Source of the DNA: Melieria omissa
Lineage: Eukaryota > Arthropoda > Insecta > Diptera > Ulidiidae
Assembly (NCBI GenBank): GCA_963971225.1
Contig: OZ020269.1
Location: 19,156,921-19,220,920, forward strand
Length of the DNA stretch: 64,000 nucleotides
Direction: 5' to 3'
Shown here: in pieces, positions 33,980-45,369 of the stretch
Layout: each line of letters opens with the position of its first letter
Numbering within the stretch: position 1 is the stretch's first letter
Program-made: the position numbers and the translations under genes
Notes under the pieces: generated by a model
Told to the model about the DNA's origin: nothing
Database searches by the model: none
Seen by the model: only the letters and a program-made list of their open reading frames with translations

Positions 33980-36218
33980 AAGTCCGCTCAGAAATTTCAA
34001 ATTTTCTTGAAAAAAAATACGCGTCACGCGTTCTTTTGTTTGGCAGCTAATCACAAATGACGCTGCTTGCTTTTCGCTTTCAGCAGCGTGTTCTGTACAA
34101 CATGGCAGTTGGACAGTTTCCGTCGCTGCGCGCTGACTGGCCACTGTGTGCTGCCTTGTGCGACGTTCGGCTCGATTTCGAAATTTCTCACTTCATTTCT
34201 TGCTTATTGTTGTGATTTTGCTATTGTTGCTATTCGCTTAAGTGCACAACAATAGCGACAAACGCGCGCACATAAAGTTTGACACAGTCACACACCATTG
34301 TCGCCGGTCCAAATCGCACCCAACGCTCGATTGCTTGTCGCGCGCGCTGACGTATGCTTATCACAAGCGACCGCCATTCGTTGTTTTTGCTAGTGGCGCT
34401 GTTGTTGTTCGGATATTCGACTGCTCACTAAAGAATGTGTAATCTGTAAAACTCGCGCAGATCAATCGAACGTGCAAAAATCCACAGCGCTCAATCTCAT
34501 GAAAACAAAAGTCACAACGAAGAAAGAGCAGCAACAAGTCTGCAAGTGTTGTGTCTGATCGGACTATCGGACTTTAAGTGAATCTGTACTTCAAATCTTG
34601 GAGAAGAATTCTGTAACTGTAAGAAACTAAGAAAGCTGGATGCTGTCGCCTACAATTTTTTCGTCTGGCGCCGCGAAGCACTGTGTACCCTATACGGCCG
34701 CGCGCACAAATGACGCTGTGACAGGTAGGAATAAAATTAAATTAGATCAGAGGTCATCAATTGAAGAAAAAGTCAGTGCTTGAACATAAGAAGAAGAAGA
34801 AGTTCAGCAATGAATGAAAATAATAGCCCAAAAGTATGCAGCAGAGCGGAGGAATTTTTAGGTTAGGTTGGAACATTGTTGAAACTGTATGCATAGCATA
34901 CATTTAGGCGTGTAGACAATGACGGATTAAAGGGGAGGGGTTGTGGGGGTTGAAACCCCCGAAATATAATGATCGATTTTAAAACTAAATATAAATTAAA
35001 AGGTATTTTGGGCATTTTATAAATATTAAAGAATTACTTTTTAGAACCCACCCCCTCCGAAATATTTTTCTGAATCCGCCCCTCCGTGTAGGTGTGAGAA
35101 TTTTGCCTTAACTTTTGTTTGCACTATTTTCAGACAACTTCCTGACATGTAAATGTGTCATACTCAATCAAAGATATCAGTCATAATCACTAATCACGTG
35201 TGGGAAAATTTCATTTATACATTAAAATTAGAGACTTTTTATCGCTTAAGTTTTAGATAAAATTTATCAGAATATTTTACCAAAACGTGAATGAACTTCA
35301 TGAGGTGAGGTTCGAGTTTGGCACTGTTCAATCAGTGTTTCCCCTAAATTAGTTCTTAGAAGACCGTGCGGAAGCGACAGAATGTAAGAACATAATTATT
35401 ATTATAAATTATAAAAAGTAAACATAGAACGTCTTACAATTTCGTGTGACATGTGTGACAGATTTGTTATTCCGAGTTGAGAATGTTTATCTGTTTTTTC
35501 AACATTATGTTAATGAATCATAAATCTTATTCAATTTACTTGTTTGAGCATTACATCGTTTTCACCGATTGACGGCGCTCATTACACGCAATTAAAAACA
35601 CTTAAGTAGTCGCAATGACTTCACGTAGCGCTCTTTGTCAATCGACAACGCTTTATGTCGCTGTTGCGCTTCTCGCCAAGATGCTGTGGAGGCGTTGCCG
35701 TCTGCGTTGTTAGCATTGTTGGCTGCTCAATGCAATCGCGATAAGTTACGCAAAACAAAAATAAAAAAAATCTAAAAAAGACTGAAACAGAAAACGTGCA
35801 AAACGCCACTTGAGATGGTAAACAAAAATACGTCTTGAACTGTTGTTATCCGCTAATTTATGTAATTAAAGATAAACAATTCGCGCGGTTCATGAATCAA
35901 ATGCTAAATTTGGCAACGCTCTTGGAGATGTATATTTCTGAGCGCAACACGCCACCCCACACAAACGCACACAATTGTTTTACAACTTCCAGCAGTGCGT
36001 TACTGCAACTTTGTCATTTCACATGCACAGAATGAGTAGTTATCGAGCTACGTTTATGAAAGTATAATTATGTGTGGCATGTAATGCTCAGTGCAAACGT
36101 AAGTAAATAAGTTTTACAATAAGTAAACGTTAAATATAATTAATGTAGAAAGTGCTTACAAAACAATCATAAACATTTGCTTCAAATGTCTGACGGTGTG
36201 CATGTCTGTAGGACAGCC
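33980..36218. other. Intergenic DNA between Cog6 and Mad1
   Basis: No gene is recognised with confidence. 34020-34730 is GC-richer, with CGCGCGC runs and a purine-rich stretch that looks like a fly 5' UTR; the rest is A/T-rich with a GAA run near 34785. A candidate first exon is listed separately. Confidence 0.4.
34640..34724 (+). CDS. Possible first coding exon of an unidentified gene
   Basis: An ATG at 34640 opens 28 codons (MLSPTIFSSGAAKHCVPYTA...) that run without a stop into a good splice donor, ACAG|GTAGGA, at 34725. It follows an adenine-rich stretch resembling a leader. No downstream exon is recognised in the window and the context of the ATG is poor, so it may be chance. It would have to splice over or into the Mad1 region, or beyond. 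Confidence 0.2.
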
Positions 36219-39012
36219 TTACGATATGGTAACCGTGGAACGTTGAAACAGCTCCAGTGTAAGCGCACTTAAGAATACCGGCAATGACTTGTTGCCAATT
36301 AGCTGGCTCTCAATGAGCGGCTTGAGCGTGGCCGAATATGGTGTTTCCAGCATGTCGAGCACATGGTTGTCCTCGTTCAGTCGGAAATTCAGATAATCGT
36401 CGGGACTATCCGCATACATGCTGGACAGTCTGCAAGAGAGTGAAAAATGTGATTTTAATTTTCAACTAAACAATATCGCACCACTAGAACGCACTTGTAG
36501 TTTGTATTGAGGCCCACGCGATCGATTCTGTAGCCGAAGAGCATATAGCAGACCTCACGGAACTCCATGCTTGCCGACTTGTAGCACTCCTTCATTTTCT
36601 TCATCTTGGAATTGGTCGATTCCAGTTCGGCGCGCAGCTGATTCAGCTCCTTGATGTTCATGGTCATGTTCGCGGTTTCGTTGAGGCGCGCCTGAGTCAT
36701 CTCATTGTCCTCCTCCAGCTTCTTGTTGCGCCGCTTCAAGCGCTCAATCTGTTCAAAAACGATTCTCCGTTTGATATGTTGCTTTGTACCATCAAATTTA
36801 GTCAAATCGCTTACCTCCGCCTGCAGCTTCTCTATCATGTTTTCCGCATTGGCATACGCCTCCGATGCCGGATTGTTGGTAAAGTGCAGCACCTTGTATT
36901 TTCCCACATCAAAGTCGCCTTTGAGGCAACGATGCTCCAACTCCAACTCCAATTCCTCTTTGCGTCGCCGCAGTCGTTCGTTCTCCAGCCGCAAAGTGTC
37001 CAGCTCACGCTTGACATGCTCGTATCCGTCGGCATTGATGGTGTTCTCAATAGACTGATCGGCAGCAGGCAGCTGCTTGGCATTGACGAGCTCTTTCTCC
37101 AGATTGGCACACATGTCCTTGTAGCCGATTAGTGTCTTTTCGACCATATCCAAGCGCGCACGCAACTGCATCTCGGGATTAGCCAACTCGCCAATATTCG
37201 TGGTGGAAACTGTAACCACTTGAGATTTATAAAATGCAAAAAAGACTTTACTAAAGTGCAACGTACTTGTGAGATCCTTTTCGAAATTCTCCAGCAGCTG
37301 CTTATAGCAGTCACGCTCCTTGGATACCAGCAGCAACTTGCGTTGCACGCGCTCCTTAAAGTTTTTGTGACGTTTCAGTGCCACATTTAGCTCTTCGATA
37401 TTTTTGGAGTAGATTTCGCATTTCTTTAGGTGAAAAACATTAAAAAAAAAATTAATATGAAACAATAAAGAAATGCTTATACTATTACCTGTTTGTAGTC
37501 AAGCAACTCGGACTGCATGGACTTGGCCTCCGACTGATTGCTATGCTTCTCGCTGAACATGATAATGTCGTTTTGCAGCAGCTGCTCAATGCGCGAGCGC
37601 AACGCTATGGGGCTGACCAACATGTTGGGCAGACAGTGATCTTGTGCCACTTTTACCCACTCCTTCAGCTCTTGTTCCATGTGGGACAGCTTCACCTATA
37701 GCGAAACAATTGTAATAACTAAATAAAGACGTGGCTAAACCTGCTTCTCTTGCCTGCAACGTGACCGCCTCATTGCGTGCGCCTTCCTCCCGCGACAGCC
37801 GTGACTGCAAATCGTGCACCTGCTCCTCCAGCAGCAGTTTGTTGCCCAAAAGCTCCTGCAGTTGTTTATTGTTGGCGCGCAATCGCTCCAGCTCCTTGTC
37901 CATGTCGGGCATGCTCAGTAGGCGCGTCTGCGAGGTCTGTGAGCACATAAAACAAAACACATTAAATTTTAATTAAAAATAGCAACAACTCTTTACTTTG
38001 GTGATCTCCTTCCAGTCGCTGTACGAGGCAATCTGGTACTCGAGTTCCTTGATGCGTGATTCGGCGCACTCCAGTTCTTGCTGCTGCTTCTCTTTTTCCA
38101 GCTTTAGCTCATCATAGGCCGAGGCGCGGCTCTTGTAGTCATGCATTAGGTCCTTAACATTTTCCAACTCCTCCGAAACTAGCTCAAGCTCCTATACAAG
38201 AACAAAAAATTATCCGAAATTTGCTTCAATGCTTGCTTTGACGCACTGACCATTTCAATTTTCTCAGCATGTCGCCTATAATCGCCCAAATCATTAGCCA
38301 GACTGTTCTGCACCTGCTGTGCATTCTTTTCTGTTTCCTGTTGAGCGCGCTGCAGCTGGTGTATAGTCTCCTCGTAGTGGTTTTTCTCCTGTGCCATCTC
38401 ACGCTGCAGACGCAGCACCTCTTGTTTGGCCGATTGCTCGCGCTTGCGCACCACCTGCAAATGCTTCTCCACGTCCTGCACTTTGCTGGCCGAGAACTCG
38501 CACTGCTTCTTCAACTCGGTGACCTTACTCTCGTACAGCGTTTCCACCTCTGCGCGCAATTTGTGCTGCCTATCGATTTCCTGCTTCAACTTGGCAATCT
38601 TTATATTACAACAAAAGTTGAAGTATTTTTAGTAATTGGAAATAAAAATAAGGTTATGAGACTCCTACTCTGCTTTTGGCCTCTATCAAGTCGACTTTCA
38701 TGCGTCGCGTCTCCCATGGACTGGGCGGCACTGTGCTCGAGGAATTTAGCGAGTTGATGCTCACATTTACGCTTCCGTTCCGCTGAGACTCGTCCAGCGT
38801 ATTGGACAGTCTACGCTTTTTGGGCACTAATAATAAAACAAAAACGTTAGCTTCTCATATATAACATTTGAACAAAGTGCGGACTTACCTGTGCCCGAAT
38901 CGTTGTAGGAGTCGGTCAAGTACTCATAGCTGAGCTTCTTGGGCGCCGAATGGGTAACGCTGTCATTGAACTTGGCCATGATTTTCTCAAAGTTCGTTTT
39001 GATGTCCTCCAT
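36219..39012 (-). CDS. Mad1: Mitotic arrest deficient 1 (spindle-checkpoint protein)
   Basis: Mad1 recruits Mad2 to unattached kinetochores and templates formation of the mitotic checkpoint complex; it also sits at nuclear pores in interphase. Ten exons, minus: 38889-39012, 38669-38826, 38251-38598, 37997-38191, 37754-37936, 37489-37695, 37267-37423, 36815-37209, 36495-36748, 36219-36429. They join in frame to 743 aa. Nearly all of residues 95-640 is coiled coil. A Mad2-interaction motif KVLHFTNNP (residues 563-571, 36869-36895) matches the KVLHMxxNP consensus. The C-terminal RWD-like domain begins EFREVCYMLFGYRID and LSSMYADSPDDYLNF. Where other Mad1 proteins have the Bub1-contacting Arg-Leu-Lys, this one reads KMK (640-642). 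The fifth intron has a GC donor (CAG|GCAAGA). It faces Uba4 across about 600 bp. Confidence 0.94.
36869..36895 (-). other. Mad1: Mad2-interaction motif of Mad1
   Basis: Codons for KVLHFTNNP, matching the Mad2-binding 'safety-belt' peptide seen in Mad1 (K-V-L-H-M-x-x-N-P). Phe replaces the common Met. The Asn-Pro end is intact, supporting a functional Mad1. Confidence 0.85.
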
Positions 39013-39615
39013 CTTTTTTGGTGCTGGCGCCACAGCAGCAGCTAGACACCACTTCCCCCCGTTCAACAACAACGCCAGAGAATTTCACTGCGCCTTGCAC
39101 GCACGCCACACTTCGCAAATGAAATAGCAACACTCGACTGCACTTGCTGGGCACGGCTTCTATTTGTTGCAAACAATATTTGTTCAATTGCTATACTTTC
39201 TTTAATTTATGTGAAAAACTTGCGCTACAAAATTGCACGCCAAAAATTATTAAAGCCGACTGTCAAAATGATAATGAATGAGTGTTGTCTACTCTACTAC
39301 TTGCGAATATTTGAGGGCCGAAATGTGTAAGATTGGACTCTATTCTGGAATTCTAAAGAAATAAAAATACGGTTTCCAACTCGCCATATTCGAAACAAAT
39401 AAATTATAAATCATTACAACTGCAAGATATTTGCGCTTTTACACACAATCAATACTCAATATTGCAATATTTTGCTATTTGTGCAGAAGACAGAAATTAT
39501 CTTAATGTGCCTCGAAATGCAACCCTGTGTGGGTATTGCACAGCTGTTTTAACACTTGAGTAGCGCATTTCACAACACGCAACATCGGTAACGTGCAGAA
39601 AGGAAAAACCGCAAA
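39013..39615. promoter_or_regulatory. Divergent promoter region between Mad1 and Uba4
   Basis: 603 bp separate the start codons. Near Uba4, GCAACCCTGT (39519-39528) is followed by CAGCTGTTTT (39541-39550), the same pair in the same order seen upstream of Cog6. No TATA box stands out. Confidence 0.6.
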
Positions 39616-40968
39616 ATGTCCACCGAAGAGCCAGCAGGAGTTGCAACAGCCGGAATTGGCCAGCTGAATGCAGAGATTCAAGAGCTGCACATGCAGCTGG
39701 CAGCCAAAAAACGTCAGCTGCGCGAACTGCAACAGGCTGCCCGGGAAGAGCCGACCTCGACCGCCGCCACAACGCCCACACCCCGTGTCAATGAGCTGAC
39801 CAATGACGAAATCGAGCGCTACAGCCGTCAACTGATACTGCCCGGTTTCGGTGTGACCGCACAGCTGCAGCTGAAACATTCCACTTTTCTTATTGTGGGC
39901 ATGGGCGGCTTGGGCTGTCCCGCTGCCCAATATCTGCTAGCCGCTGGCTGTGGCCGCCTTGGCTTGGTGGACTACGACGAAGTGGAGCGCAGCAATTTCC
40001 ATCGTCAGACGCTACACACCGAGTCATCCATTGGTCTGCCCAAAGTGCAATCCGCGCAGTGGGCGCTACTCAAAATCAACCCCAACTGCCAGATTGATAT
40101 GCATCGCCTGGTGCTGAACAGCGACAATGCGCTCGACATAATTGCGCAATACGATATTGTGCTGGACTGCACGGACAATGTGGCCACTCGTTATCTGCTG
40201 AACGATGCCTGTGTCATGCTGCACAAGCCGCTTGTGTCGGGCAGCGCGCTGCAGCTGGACGGACAGTTGACTGTGTACCATTATGGCGCGACTGGGCCGT
40301 GCTATCGCTGTCTGTTTCCGGTGCCGCCGCCGCCCGAGACGGTGACTAATTGCGGCGACGGCGGTGTGCTGGGTGCCGTCACCGGCACAATAGGCGCACT
40401 GCAAGCGCTCGAGGCCATCAAAATTGCCACAAGTTTGGGCGATGTGCTGGCTGGACATTTGTTGGTTTTCGACGGCGCACGCTGTACATTTCGCAAGGTG
40501 CGGCTGCGAGGTCGCCGCACCGACTGTGATGTGTGTTCCGAAAAACCAATGATTACACGACTCATCAACTACGAGCGGTTTTGCAGCATGCACGCCACGG
40601 ACAGTGCGCATCCGCTGCAACTACTGTCGGAGGAGGAACGCATCAGCGTGCAGCAGTATCGGAAGATGCAGGCGCAGTCGCATCTGCTGATCGACGTGCG
40701 CCAGCCGGCAGAGTTTGAAATATGCCGGCTGCCGGGAGCAGTTAATGTGCCGTTGAAACGTGTGCTGGACGGAAGCTATGTGGAACACTACGGCGAACAG
40801 TTGTCGCACGAGGAGCTGCCAATTGTGGTGCTGTGCCGGCGCGGCAACGACTCACAAATAGCGGTGCAGAACATGCGCAACAAGTTTCCGCACAGCTCGA
40901 TACGCGACATCGTGGGCGGACTGCATGCCTGGCACTACAAGGTCGACAAGGAGTTTCCCATCTACTGA
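39616..40968 (+). CDS. Uba4: Adenylyltransferase and sulfurtransferase (MOCS3/Uba4)
   Basis: This E1-like enzyme adenylates the C-terminal Gly of the ubiquitin-like Urm1 and of MOCS2A, then transfers sulfur to form thiocarboxylates used in tRNA U34 thiolation and molybdopterin synthesis in the cytosol. It is a single exon of 450 aa, the usual MOCS3 length. After a short N-terminal coiled coil (residues 15-45), the ThiF/E1 domain shows the nucleotide loop VGMGGLG (94-100), [14 protein letters not shown] (118-131), LDCTDN (183-188), zinc Cys pairs CYRC (229/232) and CDVC (304/307), and [10 protein letters not shown] with the adenylation-domain Cys246. The rhodanese domain starts near [19 protein letters not shown] and has the active-site Cys407 in [11 protein letters not shown], then GGLHAW. 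The family position is usually NCSDGG; here Ser is Gly. Start context CCGCAAAATGTC is good. Confidence 0.96.
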   Translation: MSTEEPAGVATAGIGQLNAEIQELHMQLAAKKRQLRELQQAAREEPTSTAATTPTPRVNELTNDEIERYSRQLILPGFGVTAQLQLKHSTFLIVGMGGLGCPAAQYLLAAGCGRLGLVDYDEVERSNFHRQTLHTESSIGLPKVQSAQWALLKINPNCQIDMHRLVLNSDNALDIIAQYDIVLDCTDNVATRYLLNDACVMLHKPLVSGSALQLDGQLTVYHYGATGPCYRCLFPVPPPPETVTNCGDGGVLGAVTGTIGALQALEAIKIATSLGDVLAGHLLVFDGARCTFRKVRLRGRRTDCDVCSEKPMITRLINYERFCSMHATDSAHPLQLLSEEERISVQQYRKMQAQSHLLIDVRQPAEFEICRLPGAVNVPLKRVLDGSYVEHYGEQLSHEELPIVVLCRRGNDSQIAVQNMRNKFPHSSIRDIVGGLHAWHYKVDKEFPIY

Positions 40969-41160
40969 AGCAAGAGTTGAGCGTTAAGCATTGAATTAGG
41001 TTAGCATAGAAGTTTTAAGAAAATAGCAAAAATGTAAGGTGACAATTGCAAAGTGCGTTAACAAAAAAAATTAAAGTAAATGACTAAGTAATTTTTAACA
41101 AATGTTATAAAATTGTTTTGTAGCATAGAGCATTTGCTGAAATAGTCTAAAAAGTTAGTC

Positions 41161-41166
41161 AATAAA
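41161..41166 (+). terminator. Candidate Uba4 polyadenylation signal
   Basis: AATAAA 193 nt past the Uba4 stop in A/T-rich 3' sequence. An earlier weaker AATTAAA lies at about 41068. Confidence 0.5.
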
Positions 41167-41169
41167 AAA

Positions 41170-43155
41170 AGTTGATAACTGATATACGTAAATGAAAAAT
41201 ACGACGCACATAGTTTTTGTACTTGCATATGTTTTTTAGTTATTAAAAAAAATTGTTTCTCTAAAAATTATGTTTGCAATTACAATGTACATAATTTGAA
41301 TGGTTGTTTTGTATTTTGCACTCTCATGCAAACTTTTGTGTTTTTTCCATCACTGCCGCCTTTAAACTCTAATTCATTACAAAGTTTTCAAGATTTGGTC
41401 AGGCACAATTTATCACACGTGATAAATTGAAACAATTTCTAGAAAATAAAGTAATAAACCGGCATACATGCACACACACTTATGTCTACGTGTGGTAGCA
41501 ATGACTGTACTGTTGGCGTTGAATGTGTGCGTGTGTGTGTGCGGGTTTCATAAGCTGCCAAAATATGAGCACATTAAATTTTATGATATTGTTTAGAGTG
41601 TCATCAACTTTTTGGCTGGGCACCGCAGCCACATCCGCCCCATGCAGCTTCTCCTCGCGCTCGTCACTCGCATTCAACCACAGTTTTGCCACTTGAATGC
41701 AAACAAGGTGCGCGCACTCGCTCCAAGCCGGTCTCGTAAAAGCCACGACACCGGCATCGGCAAGTCAAAAGTCAAATAAAAACATACGTACAGGCTTGCT
41801 GCTACAACAAACCGCACATTCACACTTGGGCGCACATACACATGTGAGTATGTAGTGCAGAGCAGTCTGGCAGAACTGTATTGGCAAAAAAACGCCAAGC
41901 AACGCAATTGTTTAAATCGGCTTTTTTTACATTTTCATTTGCTGCGCATCGCACACAGACACATTCAAGCATTATTCATGAGTGCGGCAAGTGTTGGCCG
42001 TAGCGACGCACTAAACGTCGTCGTCGTCGTCGCTTTCACGTCGAGTGCCATCAGCTGCGCCACAATGGACGCTGCGTTGCTTCACTGTTTTGCACTGACA
42101 AATTGCTGCTGTCCTGCAGGCGCACAGATACGCACACAATCATAATCAAATAAACACACACACACACACAGAGAACGTACATATGTATTTGTTTGTATGC
42201 CTGTGTCCCTTCTGCGCTGGAAGCGCTCGCTGCCGTGGGCAGCTCATCGAACCTGAAGAGCAACACAAACACAATAAACAAACAACAAGTATGACATTTT
42301 GTGCAGTCAAGTCTGAATATCAAATACCCTAAGTCCACTACAACTTTAGCGTTGCTTACACAATTTTTTTTTGTTAGGTTAGGATTATTGATTGCGGTCA
42401 ATAAGTAGTAAAACTCTCAAAATTTATGACACGACCACAAAAGCAAACATATGTAACAATAGTTGAAATGACCGCAACTATATCTGAAACTTCAAATTTT
42501 GAACGCCTGCTTTTGTGATTATTTCGCCGAACGCAACGCTCCTGTCGTAGCGTACACAAAGAACGGCGCACGAAAAAAAACAATTCCGAAAGACCTTTAA
42601 TGCGTGCAACGGTAAATGAGCTCTGAGTGTTATTTTGTGCGCCGTTAACCGCTCCAGCAGCCGACACCCCGTGGCCTCTCGGCCATAAGCCAAAGTAATA
42701 TGCGGTAATAAATTTTGTGACTTTGTTGTCATCAGTATGGCTGTGTGTGTGTGTGTACGTATAATATGTTTATATGTAAATATGTATGTATGTGTGTATG
42801 GCTGTTGCGTTTATTTATTTTGGGCCTGTGTGTGTACTTTGGCGATTTTGTGTGGTTGAGCACTTTATCAACGCTTAGCACCTGACAATTTCTTTCTGGC
42901 AGACATACACACACACTTGGACACTTACTACACACACACACACAAAAGCAATACAACACACCAAATACTAAGCATCTATATTATATATATTATTTTTCTT
43001 TAACTTTGTGTTGTTCTTTGCCCATTCGACTTTAGTTGTTCGCCAGTTTCACTGACATTTTCTGCACATTTTTGTTTTTGTTTGTTGCTTTTTTGCGTTG
43101 ATTTTGTTCGATATTTGACTTTTTGTTCTATCTTCTTCTTCTTCTATCTTCGTCA
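41170..43155. other. Intergenic DNA with CA/TG microsatellites
   Basis: No gene recognised. CA/TG runs occur at 41526-41541, 42154-42171, 42741-42756, 42911-42946, plus ATGTATGT repeats at about 42770-42800. Minus-strand frames here read the repeats as His/Thr. Confidence 0.5.
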
Positions 43156-44321
43156 TCTAAATATATAAAAATCAACTACATTACGCTAGTCTCGTTGAAA
43201 CTCCAATATGGCTGAATTGATTTGAAAAACTTTTTTTTTGTTTAGTTCACCTTGAACCAGAGGTATTTTAAAAACAAAACAAAAACAAAAGGACGGACGT
43301 GTCACTTCATTTCATGGACGTTGAACAAGAGACACTTTTGGCACTTTTTTTTAGACTTGTCGTCGCATCTCAATGAAACTTGGCAGGAACTTTCCATTTA
43401 GTTGCATAATTCAAATGAGAGAGTGAATTGCGCATTAGACAAAGGGGCGTGGCACCGCCCATTTCAAATCTTGAATATTGAATAACGTCAACACTCTAAG
43501 TTGCACAGCATTGGAATTTGGTTTACCATTGTCTCAAAGATGTCTCATTCCACTAATAAAGTTTGATAGCCTTTGGACAAGGGGCGTGGCACACTTTTTT
43601 TGCTACCCAATTTGCTCCCATAACTTTGGACCTATAAGTTGCACATCAATTTAAATGTCTGAAATCTTACAATTCAGTCGCACCTTAGGACTGAAAGAAA
43701 GGAGTGAACATTGGCCAAAGGGGCGTGGTAGCGCCCATAAAACTGCAATCTTTTACATAAAGTCGAGATTATAAGTCGCATAGCATTGAAATTTTATATA
43801 CAATCTCATAATTTGATTTTGTCTCATAATTTGATTGGCGTTCAACAGAGCGTCGCTGCAGAAAACGAATGTCGTTTGTTCAATTGAATTTCATAGCACA
43901 TACGACAATCATTTTCTCAGGCGACGAGAGGCCGTGGCACTACTTTGCTATACACGTCTTGTACGATTTTACAATTTAGTTGCACAATTTGACTGATTTG
44001 ACTGGAAGAATAAGATGGACATTGGATAAGGGGGCGTGGAACCGCCCATACAACTAAAATCTATACCTTAGAATGAATAATGTCGGAATTATAAGTTGGG
44101 CAGCGTTGAAATTGGTAATTTTGGCCATTGCCCCTGCTCAACCATAACCACGAAGTTGCATTTAAATTGTAAATATGATAGAGTTTTCAACAAAAATTCA
44201 GCTTAAATTCAGATTTAAGTAACGGTGAAAACAATTCCATTGTCGTTTTACAGTGTGGCAATGACAATGCAATTACAATCAAATCAAATTTAGGTGATAC
44301 AACGTTTACCGGGTCATCTAG
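43156..44321 (+). mobile_element. Non-autonomous Helitron with internal GGGGCGTGG repeats
   Basis: The left end TCTAAATATATAAAAATCAA follows a host A, and the right end AACGTTTACCGGGTCATCTAG is followed by a host T. The 5' TC, 3' CTAG and A/T insertion site are Helitron hallmarks, and CCGGGTC.CTAG is a common insect Helitron terminus. Inside, GGGGCGTGGCACCGCCCAT or variants recur at about 43443, 43580, 43719, 43925 and 44028, each followed by an A/T-rich spacer. No Rep/helicase frame is present, so it would need a helper. A short hairpin normally expected before CTAG is not obvious. Confidence 0.8.
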
Positions 44322-45369
44322 TTTCTTACCTAAGTAAGTATGTTCGTATGTATGTCATAATGTCTGTTCGATATTGTTCGATATTGCTGCACTCTCTGCC
44401 CGATTGTCAGCTGAAGAATGCTTCACATGCCAACAGAGCGGCGTCCTTCACATCGTTTCGAGTGTGTGTGTGCGTGTGTGTGCGAGTTGAAGTGCTTAAA
44501 TAAGTTGTCCTTGTTTTTGCTTTTGTGGCTTTTCCAAAAACTTTGAGGTAGTCTGAATTTGGTGCGCGCATGTTTGTATTAATGTGTGTGTGGGTGTTCG
44601 AGTTTGTTTGCGTTCGAGCAACAAGTGCGTGTTTGGCGCGCTTGTTGTTTTGTGCTTGGGGCCGTTTTTCCACCGAAATTATTTCGCTTGCAATTATTTG
44701 GCATTTGCATAATTTCGGAAGCGAAATTAAAGCAGATTAGTTGAATTGCGGACGCGCCAGCAACAGCCACAGCCACAACGCCAGCCCGCACATGCACGGG
44801 CGCCAACTGTGCCGACTGCCGGCACGCTGCAAAAGTTAACAGCATAATTTTGGTAAATTTGAATTTTCTTCCACGCCCCCTGGCGAATGCGAGACAGTTC
44901 AGTGGAAAAAGTACTACGCAGGCGGAAAAGCTGTCACAGGTTGTTGCTGAAGACACGTGGATGAATTGTGGCTGAAGGCCGACAGGGGAAGCTGTAGAGA
45001 GGAAGAAAGGTGGAGTGGGGGCAAAGTGAAGTGCCGCTGGCAATAAGCATAGGCAAATGTAAGCCATCGTGGATCGTTCATATGAGTGACACATATTTAT
45101 GATGCTAATTTAAAATTTTCAATGGTTTCGGAGGCGTATGAGTGATTTTATTTCTTCTGGTTTTCTTAAAGACATTTAAGAAGAATTTGTACAGTTGACT
45201 TTAGACATTTTGCATTTGTTATGAGATATGAGATTAGTTATACTGAAAACAGAGTTACTTGATTAGATTTATGTGAAGATTTAACCTTTCTATCAATTTC
45301 TACTGTTGTGCAAAAAATTAGCTTCTTTTAAATTTTAATTTTTGAGATATCAACAAGCTGAGCTATTTC
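44322..45369. other. Intergenic DNA, no gene recognised
   Basis: TG runs at 44463-44480. The 171-codon minus frame at 44579-45094 has no recognisable domain and biased composition; not called. Confidence 0.45.

Noticed and set aside
44579..45094. 171-codon minus-strand open frame
   Set aside because: No recognisable domain, His/Thr run from a TG repeat at one end, and no supporting splice sites.
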